50,293 nt of DNA. Source: Polaromonas sp. GTDB taxonomy: Bacteria; Pseudomonadota; Gammaproteobacteria; Burkholderiales; Burkholderiaceae_C. Positions 1 to 8,779 of the stretch are shown in pieces (positions within the stretch are counted from its first letter, which is position 1; each line of letters begins with the position of its first letter). The notes under the pieces were generated by a model that was not told the DNA's origin, made no database searches, and worked only from the letters and a program-made list of their open reading frames with translations. Position numbers and translations under genes: made by a program. The DNA lies in contig JAIPCZ010000016.1 of NCBI GenBank assembly GCA_021737975.1, positions 1 through 50,293 of the forward strand, given 5' to 3'.

Positions 1-3000
1 GCGAAACGCCCTGCTCCTGCATGGTGACACCGATGAGCTGTTTGGCCATTTCCATGGCGATCTTGTTGTGGCTGATGAACAGGAACTGGGTCTCCTTGCT
101 CATGCGTGTCACCAGCTTGGCATAACGCTCGGTGTTGGCGTCGTCCAGCGGCGCATCGACCTCGTCAAGCAGGCAAAACGGCGCCGGGTTGAGCTGAAAA
201 ATGGCAAACACCAGAGCAATGGCGGTGAGCGCCTTCTCGCCGCCCGAAAGCAGGGCGATGCTCTGATTCTTCTTTCCCGGCGGTTGTGCCACAACCTGCA
301 CGCCGGAGTCCAGAATTTCTTCGCCGGTGATCACCAGGCGGGCGTTGCCGCCGCCAAACAGCTCCGGAAACATCTTGCCAAAGTGCTCGTTGACCTTGTT
401 GAACGTGCCTGACAGCAGCTCACGCGTCTCGCCGTCAATTTTTCGGATGGCGTCCTCGAGTGTGGTCATGGCCTCGATCAGGTCGGCGGTTTGCGCGTCG
501 AGAAACTGCTTGCGCTCGCGCGCGGCCGCCAGCTCGTCCAGGGCGGCCAGGTTGACCGCGCCCAGGGCGGCAATGTCGCGATTGATGCGGTCGATCTCCC
601 CCTGCAGGCCACCCAGGCGCACGCTGTCCTGCACTATCGACAGCGCCACGGCCTCCAGGTCGGCCCCGGCATCGGTCAGCAACTGGCTGTACTGCTCAAA
701 ACCCAGCCGCGAGGCCTGTTCCTTGAGCTGGAACTCGGTGATGCGGACCCGCAGCGGGTCAAGATCACGCTCCAGCAGCAGGCGGCGCTCGTCGCTGGCG
801 CGCAGCTTGGCGGTCAGGTCGTCGTACTGGCTGCGCTGGGCGCCCAGTTGCTGCTCGCGCAGCAGCTTGTCGGCCAGCGCCTGCTGCAGGCCGCCTTGCG
901 CCGCAGCATCGTTAAGGCGGGCCAGCTCGTCCTGGGCGCGCTGGGTCTCGGACGCCACCGCCGCCGCCTGCGCCACAGCGGTCTCGATGCCGCGCGACAA
1001 CTCGGCCTTGCGTGCATCGAGGCTGCGCAGGCTGAACGTGGCTTCCTGCTTTTCGCGCTCCAGGCTGCGCAGTTGCTCGCGGCTGGCGCCCAGCTTGCGC
1101 TCGGCCGCCATCACCTGGTCATCAAGCTCGGCGTGGCGCTGCTGCGCATCGGCGAGCATCATGTCGAGTTCTTCAAACCGCTCCTCGGCAGTGACGCGGC
1201 GCTCCTGCAAGTCGTCAAGCTGAGCATCGACCTCGGCCAGGTCGCTGGCAATCTGGGTGCTGCGGCTGCGCATCTGTTCGGCCTGCTGGCTCAATTGCAG
1301 GGTCTGCACCTGTAACGCATGGGCCTTTTGCTGCGCCTCGCCGGCCTCCTTGCGGCTGCTGGCCAGGCGTTGCGCCACATCGGCATAAGCCGCCTCACAA
1401 CGCACCAGCAGGGCGCGCGCCTCGTCGCTGATCAGCACCTGGGCGCGCAGCTGTTTCTCCAGGTTTTCAATTTCCTGGGCGCGCGCCAACAGCCCCGCCT
1501 GCTCGGAGTCCGGCGCGTAAAAACTGACGCTGTGGCGGCTGACCGCGTGGCCGGTCCGCACATAAATGAGATCACCGGGCTGCAAGGTTTCCCGGCTGGC
1601 CAGCGCGTTCTCCAGGCTGTCTGCGGTGAAACAGCCTTGCAGCCAGTCGTCCAGCACCGTCTTCTGGCCGGCGTCATGCAGGCGCAACAAGTCCGACAGC
1701 CGGGGCAGCCCGCCGTGGGGCGGCGCCAGCGCGGCCGGCGCCGGGCTGTAAAACGCCAGCTTGGCGGGCGGCGCATCCTGCGCAAAGGCGCGCACCATCT
1801 CCAGGCGGCTCACCTCGAGCGCGCCCAGGCGCTCGCGCAGAGCGCCCTCCAGGGCGTTTTCCCAACCCTGCTCAATGTGCAGGCGGCTCCACAGCCCCTG
1901 CAAATGGTCCAAGCCATGCTTTTGCAGCCAGGGCTGCAACTTGCCGTCGGTCATGACCTTGGCCTGCAGCGCCTTGAGCGCTTCCAGCCGGGCTGACAAC
2001 TCGGCGAGTTGCGCCGCCTCGCGGTTCACGCTTTGCTGCTGCTGGCGCCGGCGCTCGTCAAGCTCGGGGGCGCTGTCTGTCAGGGTTTCCAAGCGGCCCT
2101 GCGCCACGTCTGATGCCTCCTGCGCCTGTTCGAGCAGAAGCTGCTGCTCAGCCAGGTGGTCTTCATCGGGCGCGACCAGCTTGTTGCGGTCAGCCAGCAG
2201 GCGCTCCCGGCGCGTGTCCATCTGGCGCGATTGCTCCTCGATGCCGCGCTGCTCGGCCGCCAGTACACCAATTTGCTGCTGCACCTGGGACACGCCCGCA
2301 CGCTGGTCGCTGGCGGCGCGCTGGGCCTGGCGCAAAGCGTCTTCGAGCGTCGGCAGGTGCTGCGCCTGCTCCTCCAGTTGGGCGGCCAGCACCTCGTTTT
2401 TGTCCTCACCGAGCAGTTCAAGCTCGGCCAGGTCTTCCAGCGCGGCCTCGGCATCGAGGCGGCGGGTGGCCCATTCTGTGGCTTGCTCGGCCAGGGTGCG
2501 CAGCCGCAGCTCAACCCGCTGGCGCCCTTCCACCACAAAACGGATCTCGGCCTCCAGCCGCCCGACCTCGGCACTGGCTTCGTACAGCCTGCCCTGCGCC
2601 TGATTGACCTGGTCGCCGGCCGCGTAATGCGCCTGGCGCACCGTTTCCAGCTCGGACTCGACGTGGCGCAGGTCGGCCATGCGGCTCTCCAGAGCATTCA
2701 CCGCGGACAGGCCCTCGGCCTGAATCCGCTGTTGCTCGGCCTGCGACTCGGTGCGCTTCAGGAACCAGAGCTGGTGCTGTTTAAGTGTGCCGGTGCCCGT
2801 CAAGGCCTTGAATTTTTGCGCGACTTCCGCCTGTTTCTCGAGCTTGTCGAGGTTGGCGTTGAGCTCGCGCAGAATGTCCTCGACGCGGGTCAGATTTTCC
2901 CGTGTGTCGCCCAGGCGGCTTTCGGTCTCGCGGCGGCGTTCCTTGTACTTGGACACACCCGCCGCCTCCTCCAGAAAAAGACGCAGCTCCTCGGGTTTGC

Positions 3001-3463
3001 TCTCGATGATGCGGCTGATGGTGCCCTGGCCGATGATGGCGTAGGCCCGCGGCCCCAGCCCGGTCCCGAGAAACACATCCTGCACATCGCGCCGGCGCAC
3101 CACCTGGTTGTTGATGAGGTAGCTGCTGTTCCCGTCGCGGGTCAGCACGCGCTTGACGGCAATTTCGCCGAACTGGCTCCACTGGCCGCCAGCGCGGTGG
3201 TCGTCGTTGTCGAACACCAGTTCCACGCTGGCGCGGCTGGCCGGCTTGCGCGTGGCGGTGCCGTTGAAAATCACGTCCTGCATCGACTCGCCGCGCAACT
3301 CCGACGCCTTGCTCTCGCCCAGCACCCAGCGAACCGCGTCCATGATGTTGGACTTGCCGCAGCCGTTCGGGCCGACCACCCCGACCAGTTGCCCGGGCAG
3401 CAAAAAATTGGTCGGCTCGGCAAACGACTTGAAGCCTGATAACTTGATGGAATTGAGACGCAC
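1..3463 (-). CDS. smc: Chromosome segregation ATPase SMC (3' end cut by window)
   Basis: SMC is the coiled-coil ATPase of the bacterial condensin complex, which compacts and segregates the chromosome with ScpA and ScpB. The chosen start is a GTG at 3463, giving VRLNSIKLSGFKSF, the usual SMC beginning. Walker A (GPNGCGKSN) is at residues 31-39. A long Glu/Gln/Arg-rich coiled coil follows, with a central hinge segment around 1450-1900. The C-terminal head has the signature LLSGGEKAL and Walker B CLLDEVDAPLDD near positions 150-260. The frame is open throughout. By family comparison only about 10-15 C-terminal residues are missing beyond position 1. The gene is divergent from the chromate transporter pair. 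Confidence 0.95.
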   Translation of the reverse strand, partial: MRLNSIKLSGFKSFAEPTNFLLPGQLVGVVGPNGCGKSNIMDAVRWVLGESKASELRGESMQDVIFNGTATRKPASRASVELVFDNDDHRAGGQWSQFGEIAVKRVLTRDGNSSYLINNQVVRRRDVQDVFLGTGLGPRAYAIIGQGTISRIIESKPEELRLFLEEAAGVSKYKERRRETESRLGDTRENLTRVEDILRELNANLDKLEKQAEVAQKFKALTGTGTLKQHQLWFLKRTESQAEQQRIQAEGLSAVNALESRMADLRHVESELETVRQAHYAAGDQVNQAQGRLYEASAEVGRLEAEIRFVVEGRQRVELRLRTLAEQATEWATRRLDAEAALEDLAELELLGEDKNEVLAAQLEEQAQHLPTLEDALRQAQRAASDQRAGVSQVQQQIGVLAAEQRGIEEQSRQMDTRRERLLADRNKLVAPDEDHLAEQQLLLEQAQEASDVAQGRLETLTDSAPELDERRRQQQQSVNREAAQLAELSARLEALKALQAKVMTDGKLQPWLQKHGLDHLQGLWSRLHIEQGWENALEGALRERLGALEVSRLEMVRAFAQDAPPAKLAFYSPAPAALAPPHGGLPRLSDLLRLHDAGQKTVLDDWLQGCFTADSLENALASRETLQPGDLIYVRTGHAVSRHSVSFYAPDSEQAGLLARAQEIENLEKQLRAQVLISDEARALLVRCEAAYADVAQRLASSRKEAGEAQQKAHALQVQTLQLSQQAEQMRSRSTQIASDLAEVDAQLDDLQERRVTAEERFEELDMMLADAQQRHAELDDQVMAAERKLGASREQLRSLEREKQEATFSLRSLDARKAELSRGIETAVAQAAAVASETQRAQDELARLNDAAAQGGLQQALADKLLREQQLGAQRSQYDDLTAKLRASDERRLLLERDLDPLRVRITEFQLKEQASRLGFEQYSQLLTDAGADLEAVALSIVQDSVRLGGLQGEIDRINRDIAALGAVNLAALDELAAARERKQFLDAQTADLIEAMTTLEDAIRKIDGETRELLSGTFNKVNEHFGKMFPELFGGGNARLVITGEEILDSGVQVVAQPPGKKNQSIALLSGGEKALTAIALVFAIFQLNPAPFCLLDEVDAPLDDANTERYAKLVTRMSKETQFLFISHNKIAMEMAKQLIGVTMQEQGVS

Positions 3464-3620
3464 AGGGATCTAAAAAACGGCAAAGGGGAGGAAGCGGCCC
3501 GGCGAACAGTCGGGCCAGCGCAAAACCAGTCGCCATGATAACTTGCTGCCAGCCGGCCAGCCTGTGCGGCTCGTGCGCTGACCCCGCGGCCAGTCCAGCC
3601 CACGCACCGATAATTGCCGC

Positions 3621-4247
3621 ATGCTCAAAAACAACCCGTCACAACTTGCGCAAGCGCCTTTTCATGCCGGTTCATCGCCGCCCGGACCCAGCTCCCTGGT
3701 CGCGCTATTCTGGACTTTCAGCGTCCTGGCGCTGCAGGGTTTTGGCGGCGTCGTCGCCATTGCACAGCGCGAGTTGGTCGACAAGAAACAATGGCTCACC
3801 CAGGCCCAGTTTGTCGAGGACTGGGCGGTGGCCCAGGTGCTGCCGGGCCCCAATGTGGTGAACCTTTCGCTGATGATTGGTGACCGCTACTTCGGCGTGC
3901 GCGGCGGCATGGTGGCGCTGGCGGGCATGCTGAGCTTTCCGCTGGTCATCGTGCTGATTCTGGCGGCGCTGTTCTCCGGGGTGTCCGACTCGGTGCTGGT
4001 CCAGGGCGCGTTGCGTGGCATGGGTGCGGTGGCGGCGGGCATGATTGCCGCCACGGGCTTGCGACTGCTTTCTTCACTCAGGGAAAACGCGCTTGGAAAT
4101 GCCGTCTGCTGGGCATTGGCGGCCACCACATTTGTGGCGATTGCACTTTTGCGACTGCCGCTGATCTGGGTACTGCTGGGCCTGGGTGGCCTGGCCGCGC
4201 TGTGGGCCTACCGTCAGTTGGGACATCTCGAGCAGGGCGCGCCATGA
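3621..4247 (+). CDS. Chromate transporter, CHR-family half-size subunit 1
   Basis: This 208-residue protein is one half of a short-chain CHR transporter, an inner-membrane family that exports chromate. The CHR domain starts near residue 27 (LVALFWTFSVLALQGFGG). It includes the family motif around VAQVLPGPNVVNLSLMIG, followed by three or four hydrophobic segments. The stop codon overlaps the ATG of the next gene (ATGA at 4244-4247), so the two halves are translationally coupled. Full-length ChrA proteins contain both halves in one chain; here they are separate genes, as in known short-chain pairs. The actual substrate is not proven, since CHR proteins outside resistance islands may carry other oxyanions. 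Confidence 0.85.
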   Translation: MLKNNPSQLAQAPFHAGSSPPGPSSLVALFWTFSVLALQGFGGVVAIAQRELVDKKQWLTQAQFVEDWAVAQVLPGPNVVNLSLMIGDRYFGVRGGMVALAGMLSFPLVIVLILAALFSGVSDSVLVQGALRGMGAVAAGMIAATGLRLLSSLRENALGNAVCWALAATTFVAIALLRLPLIWVLLGLGGLAALWAYRQLGHLEQGAP

Positions 4248-4852
4248 GCCCCGCCCTGCTCACCAGCCTGACGCCAGCCGACTGGCTGGCCCTGCTGACC
4301 CATTTTTTGTCGCTGTCGCTGCTGGCTGTGGGCGGCGCCATCACCACCGTGCCCGACATGCACCGCACGCTGGTGGACCAGAACCAGTGGCTGTCTGACG
4401 GCCAGTTCAACGCCTCGATCGCCATCGCCCAGGCCGCGCCCGGCCCCAACGTGCTGTTTGTCGCCCTGATGGGCTGGCATGTGGGCCTGAATGCGGGCGG
4501 CGGTCTGGCGGCAGGCTGGGCCGGCTGGGGCAGCGCCCTGCTGGGTGTGCTGTTGTCCATGCTGGGCATTTTGCTGCCCAGCACCACGCTGACCTTTGTG
4601 GCCTCGCGCTGGGGCCATCAAAACCGCGAGCTGCGCGCCGTGCGCGCCTTCAAGCAAGGTATGGCGCCCGTGGTGGTGGCCTTGCTGATCGCCACCGGCT
4701 GGATCCTGACCGCCGCCCACGGTGCCGACCCGGCGCATTGGCCGCTGTGGCTGCTGACCGCCGTGGTGGCCGTGCTGGTCTGGCGCACCCGACTGCATCT
4801 GCTGTGGCTGCTCGGTGCCGGTGCGCTGCTAGGGGCTTTGGGTTGGGTTTAG
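4244..4852 (+). CDS. Chromate transporter, CHR-family half-size subunit 2
   Basis: This 202-residue protein is the second half of the short-chain CHR pair. I chose the ATG at 4244 because it overlaps the upstream stop and gives MSPALLTSLTPADW directly before the hydrophobic start. The motif AIAQAAPGPNVLFVALMG matches the PGPN motif of the first subunit, as expected for two homologous, oppositely oriented halves. Four to six membrane segments are visible through residue 202. The two proteins probably form one transporter. An AT-rich stretch follows the stop codon and separates this pair from the sulfur genes. The sulfur neighbourhood leaves open a role in sulfate-like oxyanion traffic, but that is inference. 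Confidence 0.83.
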   Translation: MSPALLTSLTPADWLALLTHFLSLSLLAVGGAITTVPDMHRTLVDQNQWLSDGQFNASIAIAQAAPGPNVLFVALMGWHVGLNAGGGLAAGWAGWGSALLGVLLSMLGILLPSTTLTFVASRWGHQNRELRAVRAFKQGMAPVVVALLIATGWILTAAHGADPAHWPLWLLTAVVAVLVWRTRLHLLWLLGAGALLGALGWV

Positions 4853-4937
4853 GCAAGTCGTGATATTCTTTTTTATATATATGGTAATCATAAAAATGTA
4901 GTTTGAAATATATGGGTTGACCCGTAAAGTCCACCCC
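4853..4937 (+). promoter_or_regulatory. AT-rich leader upstream of the sulfur block (candidate promoter)
   Basis: This 85-bp gap is strikingly AT-rich (TTTTTTATATATATGG, then ATAAAAATG) between very GC-rich genes. In sulfur-regulated promoters of proteobacteria, LysR-type regulators such as CysB bind extended AT-rich regions, so this is a plausible control region for the permease and perhaps for the whole block. I could not define convincing -35 and -10 boxes or a specific binding site. Confidence 0.4.
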
Positions 4938-5729
4938 ATGTTTGAAATTGCCTTTATTTTTGCCGGTTTTTTTGTCGGAATCGTGGTCGGTTTGACCGGC
5001 GTCGGCGGCGGCTCGCTGATGACGCCGATCCTGATTTTTGTCTTCGGCGTCAAGCCCTACCTCGCGGTCGGCACCGACTTGCTGTTTGCGGCCTTCACCA
5101 AAATGGGCGGCACCGTCAAGATGGCGCGCTCGGGGCTGGTGCCCTGGCGCGTGGTGCTGCACCTCAGCGCGGGCAGCATTCCCGCGGCCCTGGTCACGCT
5201 GTGGGCGATCAAGACCGCGGGCCCGGCCAACGCCGCCATTCAAAACCTCATGACCTCCACCCTGGGCGTGGCGCTGCTGCTCACCGCCGCCGCCACCCTT
5301 TACAAGGCCGTGCGCGGCAAGAGCGCCCCGACGCGTGTTGCCGAAGGCCAGGAGGCGCTGGCCACCACGCCACGCCATTGGAGCCTGCCGCTGCTGCTGG
5401 GCGCGCTGATCGGCACGCTGGTGTCGCTGACCTCGGTGGGCGCCGGTGCCATCGGTGTGACCGCGCTGATGCTGCTCTACCCCATGCTGCCGCTGCCGCG
5501 TATTGTGGCCGCCGACATCACCTACGCCGTGCCCCTGACACTGGTGGCCGGCGCCGGCCATGCCACGCTTGGCTCGGTGGACTGGTCGATGCTGAGCCTG
5601 TTGCTGGCCGGGTCCCTGCCCGGTATCTGGCTCGGCTCGCATTTCATGACCCGCGTGCCCGAGCGGGCCATCCGCTCGCTGCTGTCGGTGCTGCTGGCTT
5701 ATGCCGGCACCAAGCTGATTGCCCTGTGA
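4938..5729 (+). CDS. TauE/SafE-family sulfite/sulfur-anion permease
   Basis: This 263-residue inner-membrane protein belongs to the TauE/SafE (DUF81) family, which moves sulfite, sulfoacetate or related sulfur compounds. The chosen ATG gives MFEIAFIFAGFFVG, the first membrane segment. A TTG further upstream at 4917 would add seven unlikely residues. The N-terminal repeat has the family glycine motif GLTGVGGGSLMTP, and the second repeat echoes it as SLTSVGAGAIGV. Seven to eight hydrophobic segments are visible. The gene heads the sulfate assimilation block, 77 bp before cysI, so transport of sulfate or sulfite for assimilation is a reasonable inference. The direction of transport cannot be read from the sequence. 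Confidence 0.85.
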   Translation: MFEIAFIFAGFFVGIVVGLTGVGGGSLMTPILIFVFGVKPYLAVGTDLLFAAFTKMGGTVKMARSGLVPWRVVLHLSAGSIPAALVTLWAIKTAGPANAAIQNLMTSTLGVALLLTAAATLYKAVRGKSAPTRVAEGQEALATTPRHWSLPLLLGALIGTLVSLTSVGAGAIGVTALMLLYPMLPLPRIVAADITYAVPLTLVAGAGHATLGSVDWSMLSLLLAGSLPGIWLGSHFMTRVPERAIRSLLSVLLAYAGTKLIAL

Positions 5730-5806
5730 TGACGCACTGCCTGGGTCATGGTCGACTGAAGTCGGCCCTTAAAAGCCCAAAACATTTTCTTACCAAGTGA
5801 CACACC

Positions 5807-7624
5807 ATGTACCATTACACCGACTTTGACCGCCAATTTGTCCGCCAGCGCGCCGCCCAGTACCGTGACCAGCTCGAGCGCAACCTGAGCGGCGAACTCA
5901 AGGACGACGAATTTCGTCCCTTGCGCCTGCAAAACGGCTGGTACGTGCAGCGTTACGCGCCCATGCTGCGCGTGGCCGTGCCCTACGGTGAGTTGGCCAG
6001 CCGCCAATTGCGTGTGCTGGCCCGAATTGCCCGCGAGCACGACCAGCCCAGCGCCGCCGTCTACCAGCACGCCAGCGAGACCCAGGCCGAGCTCGGCACG
6101 CCGCACCTGCCGGTGGGTTACGGCCACTTCAGCACGCGCCAGAACGTCCAGTTCAACTGGATCCCGCTCACCCAAAGCGCCGACGTGATGGACCTGCTGG
6201 CCACGGTCGACCTGCACGGCATCCAGACCAGCGGCAATTGCATCCGCAACATCACCAGCGACGCGCTGGCCGGCATTGCCCCTGACGAAGTCATCGACCC
6301 CCGCCCCTATGCCGAAATCATGCGCCAGTGGAGCACGCTGCACCCGGAGTTTGCCCACCTGCCGCGCAAGTTCAAGATCGCCATCAACGGCGCCTTGGAA
6401 GACCGCGCCGCCACCGCCTGGCACGACGTGGGCTTGCACCTGAGCCGCAACGCTGCCGGCCAGGTCGGCTTCAAGGTGCTGGTGGGCGGCGGCATGGGCC
6501 GCACCCCGGTGATTGCCAGCACGCTGCGCGAGTTCCTGCCTTGGGACCAAATCCTCAATTACCTCGAGGCCGTGGTGCGCGTCTACAACCGCTTCGGCCG
6601 CCGCGACAACCTGTACAAGGCGCGCATCAAGATTTTGGTCAAGGCCGAGGGCCAGCGTTTTGTCGATGAGGTCGATGCCGAGTTTGACAGCATCATGCGG
6701 CACGACGGTGCAGCGCACGCCATTCCGCAAGCCGAGTTGGACCGGGTCTCGGCCCATTTCCAGCCATCCGTGAACCTGTCAAGCGCTGCCGCGGCCGGCC
6801 AGGTCAGCGCCCTGGAATTCTCGCCCAAGGACGCCGCCGACTACCAGCGCTGGCTCAAGCAAAACGTCCGCGCCCATAAAAATCCGGCGCTGCGCGCGGT
6901 CACGCTGTCGTTCAAGCGCCTGGGCCACGCGCCCGGCGACGCCACCGCCGACCAGCTTGACGCCGCCGCCGACCTGGCCGACCGTTTCAGCGCCGGTGAG
7001 GCCCGCGTCACCCACGAGCAAAACCTGCTGCTGCCCTGGGTCGCCGAGCACGACCTGCCCGCGCTCTGGCAAGCCGCGCGCGCTCTGGGCGTGGCCAAGG
7101 CCAACATCGGCCTGCTCACCGACATGATCACCTGCCCTGGCGGCGACCTGTGCGCGCTCGCCAACGCCCGCTCGCTGCCGCTGGCGCAAGCCGTGACAGA
7201 GCGCTTTCAGGACCTCGACGAGTTGTTCGACATCGGCCCGGTCGACCTGCACATCAGCGGCTGCATGAACTCCTGCGGCCACCACCACACCGGCCACATC
7301 GGCATTTTGGGCGTGGACAAGGACGGCCGCGAGTGGTACCAGATCTCGCTCGGCGGCTCCGACGGCAGCCACTTGAGCGGCGCCGCCGTGCCCGGCAAGG
7401 TCATCGGCCCGTCGTTCGCGGCCAGCGAGGTGACCGACGTGGTCGAGGCGCTCATCGACAGCTACCGCGTCTACCGCAAGGCCGGCGAAACCTTCATCGA
7501 CTGCGTGCGCCGCGTCGGGCCGGACCCTTTCAAGCTGGCAGCCAACGGGGTGCGCCACGAAACCCGCGACGGCGGGCGTGTGCTGCATGTGCACCTGGCC
7601 ACCGCCGACGCCGCCACCGACTGA
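5807..7624 (+). CDS. cysI: Assimilatory sulfite (nitrite/sulfite) reductase haemoprotein
   Basis: This 605-residue enzyme performs the six-electron reduction of sulfite to sulfide in the cytoplasm, using a coupled sirohaem and [4Fe-4S] centre. The cluster ligands are visible as C443-x5-C449 (TCPGGDLC) and C486-x3-C490 (GCMNSCGHHH). The N-terminal half carries the substrate-side motif SGNCIRNITSD. Both ferredoxin-like/haemoprotein repeats are present and the length fits the family. It is followed at once by DUF934 and cysH, in the order seen in many Burkholderiales. The fold alone does not exclude nitrite as substrate, but the cys neighbours favour sulfite. No cysJ flavoprotein gene is in the window, so the electron donor is probably ferredoxin or another partner. 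Confidence 0.93.
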   Translation: MYHYTDFDRQFVRQRAAQYRDQLERNLSGELKDDEFRPLRLQNGWYVQRYAPMLRVAVPYGELASRQLRVLARIAREHDQPSAAVYQHASETQAELGTPHLPVGYGHFSTRQNVQFNWIPLTQSADVMDLLATVDLHGIQTSGNCIRNITSDALAGIAPDEVIDPRPYAEIMRQWSTLHPEFAHLPRKFKIAINGALEDRAATAWHDVGLHLSRNAAGQVGFKVLVGGGMGRTPVIASTLREFLPWDQILNYLEAVVRVYNRFGRRDNLYKARIKILVKAEGQRFVDEVDAEFDSIMRHDGAAHAIPQAELDRVSAHFQPSVNLSSAAAAGQVSALEFSPKDAADYQRWLKQNVRAHKNPALRAVTLSFKRLGHAPGDATADQLDAAADLADRFSAGEARVTHEQNLLLPWVAEHDLPALWQAARALGVAKANIGLLTDMITCPGGDLCALANARSLPLAQAVTERFQDLDELFDIGPVDLHISGCMNSCGHHHTGHIGILGVDKDGREWYQISLGGSDGSHLSGAAVPGKVIGPSFAASEVTDVVEALIDSYRVYRKAGETFIDCVRRVGPDPFKLAANGVRHETRDGGRVLHVHLATADAATD

Positions 7625-7643
7625 TCCCTGGAAACCACCGAAC

Positions 7644-8042
7644 ATGAACACGCTTGAATTGATTCCTTCCGACGCCGTGTCAGCAGCACCCGCCGGTTTG
7701 CAGGTGCTGACACTCGCCAATGACGCCGACCCCGCCACCTTGGCGCTCGACGGTATCACGCGTATTGAACTGAACTTTCCCAAGTTCACCGACGGCCGCG
7801 CCTTCAGCCAGGCCTACCTGCTGCGCCGTCGCCTCGATTTCAGGGGCGACATCCGCGCCACCGGCGACGTGCTGGTGGACCAGCTGCTGCAAATGCAGCG
7901 GTCGGGCTTCAGCTCGGCCGTGCTGCGCGCCGACCAGAACCTGGTCCACGCGCAACGCCAACTCACCCACTTTGCCGGTTTTTATCAGGGCGACGCGGCA
8001 CAGCCCCAGCCCCAATTCACGTCAATCGGAGCTGCGGCATGA
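7644..8042 (+). CDS. DUF934 protein associated with sulfite reduction
   Basis: This 132-residue protein matches the DUF934 family, with the characteristic core INLNFPKFTDGR-like segment (here IELNFPKFTDGRAF) and SQAYLLRRRLDFRGDIRATGDV. The start chosen is the ATG at 7644, 19 bp after cysI. The stop overlaps the cysH start by four bases. It has no cysteine pairs, signal peptide or membrane segment, so it is probably a cytoplasmic accessory factor. The family is nearly always next to cysI in bacteria that lack cysJ. From memory, mutant-fitness studies have tied it to sulfite reduction, but its biochemical role is not settled. I infer that it helps deliver electrons to CysI or helps assemble it. 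Confidence 0.85.
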   Translation: MNTLELIPSDAVSAAPAGLQVLTLANDADPATLALDGITRIELNFPKFTDGRAFSQAYLLRRRLDFRGDIRATGDVLVDQLLQMQRSGFSSAVLRADQNLVHAQRQLTHFAGFYQGDAAQPQPQFTSIGAAA

Positions 8043-8776
8043 GCGCCATCGACCTCAACGCCCGCGCCTCAAACAATTTTGTGCAAAAGCTCGCCGAGAC
8101 CCAGGCGCTGCTGCAGCAGGCCGGGCGGGACCATGCCCCGCGCATCACGCTGGCCTGCAGCCTGGGTGCCGAGGATATGGTGCTGGCCCACCTGGTCAAC
8201 AGTCTTCAGCTCGACATCGGCATCTTTGTGCTGGAAACCGGCCAGCTCCACGCCGAGACCCTGGCGCTGCTGGCCCGCTTGCAAGCCACTTCACGGGCAC
8301 CGGTGCAGGTGTTTGCGCCGGTGCAAGAGGCGGCCATCGAGTTCGTGCAGCGCGAAGGCAAGGACGCCATGTTTACGAGCATTGCCCTGCGCAAAGCCTG
8401 CTGCGCCATCCGCAAGATGGAGCCGCTGAGCCGCGCGCTGGCCGGCAAGAGCGCCTGGATCACCGGCCTGCGCCGCGAACAATCGGGCGCCCGTGCCGAG
8501 GTGCCTTCGACAGACCGCAGCGACCCGGCAATCGTCAAGCTCAGCCCGCTGGCCGACTGGACCTGGGGCGATGTGTGGCACTACATCGCCGAAAACCGGG
8601 TCGACTACAACCCGCTGCACGACCAGTTCTACCCCAGCATCGGTTGCGCGCCCTGCACACGCGCCATCAGTCTCGGCGAAGACTTTCGCGCCGGCCGCTG
8701 GTGGTGGGAAGAAGAGGCGGCCAAGGAATGCGGCCTGCACGTCAAAGCCAACCAGATCCAGCACACAGAGACTTGA
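8039..8776 (+). CDS. cysH: Assimilatory adenylyl-sulfate (APS) reductase, iron-sulfur type
   Basis: This 245-residue enzyme reduces activated sulfate to sulfite. It has the PP-loop-like start (ACSLGAEDMVLAHL) and the RREQSGARAEV substrate motif. The catalytic cysteine is C231 in KECGLHVK. The cysteine pair C121-C122 and C203-x2-C206 (GCAPC) form the [4Fe-4S] site that marks the APS-using branch rather than the PAPS-only E. coli enzyme. This agrees with the absence of an APS kinase gene nearby and with an unfused CysN. It overlaps the DUF934 gene by four bases and lies 3 bp before cysD, so it is firmly inside the operon. Confidence 0.93.
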   Translation: MSAIDLNARASNNFVQKLAETQALLQQAGRDHAPRITLACSLGAEDMVLAHLVNSLQLDIGIFVLETGQLHAETLALLARLQATSRAPVQVFAPVQEAAIEFVQREGKDAMFTSIALRKACCAIRKMEPLSRALAGKSAWITGLRREQSGARAEVPSTDRSDPAIVKLSPLADWTWGDVWHYIAENRVDYNPLHDQFYPSIGCAPCTRAISLGEDFRAGRWWWEEEAAKECGLHVKANQIQHTET

Positions 8777-8779
8777 TAA

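Noticed and set aside
68-3439. Long plus-strand open frames opposite smc
   Set aside because: They run in register with the smc codons on the other strand, have no family similarity and no ribosome sites. In high-GC DNA such antisense frames are expected.
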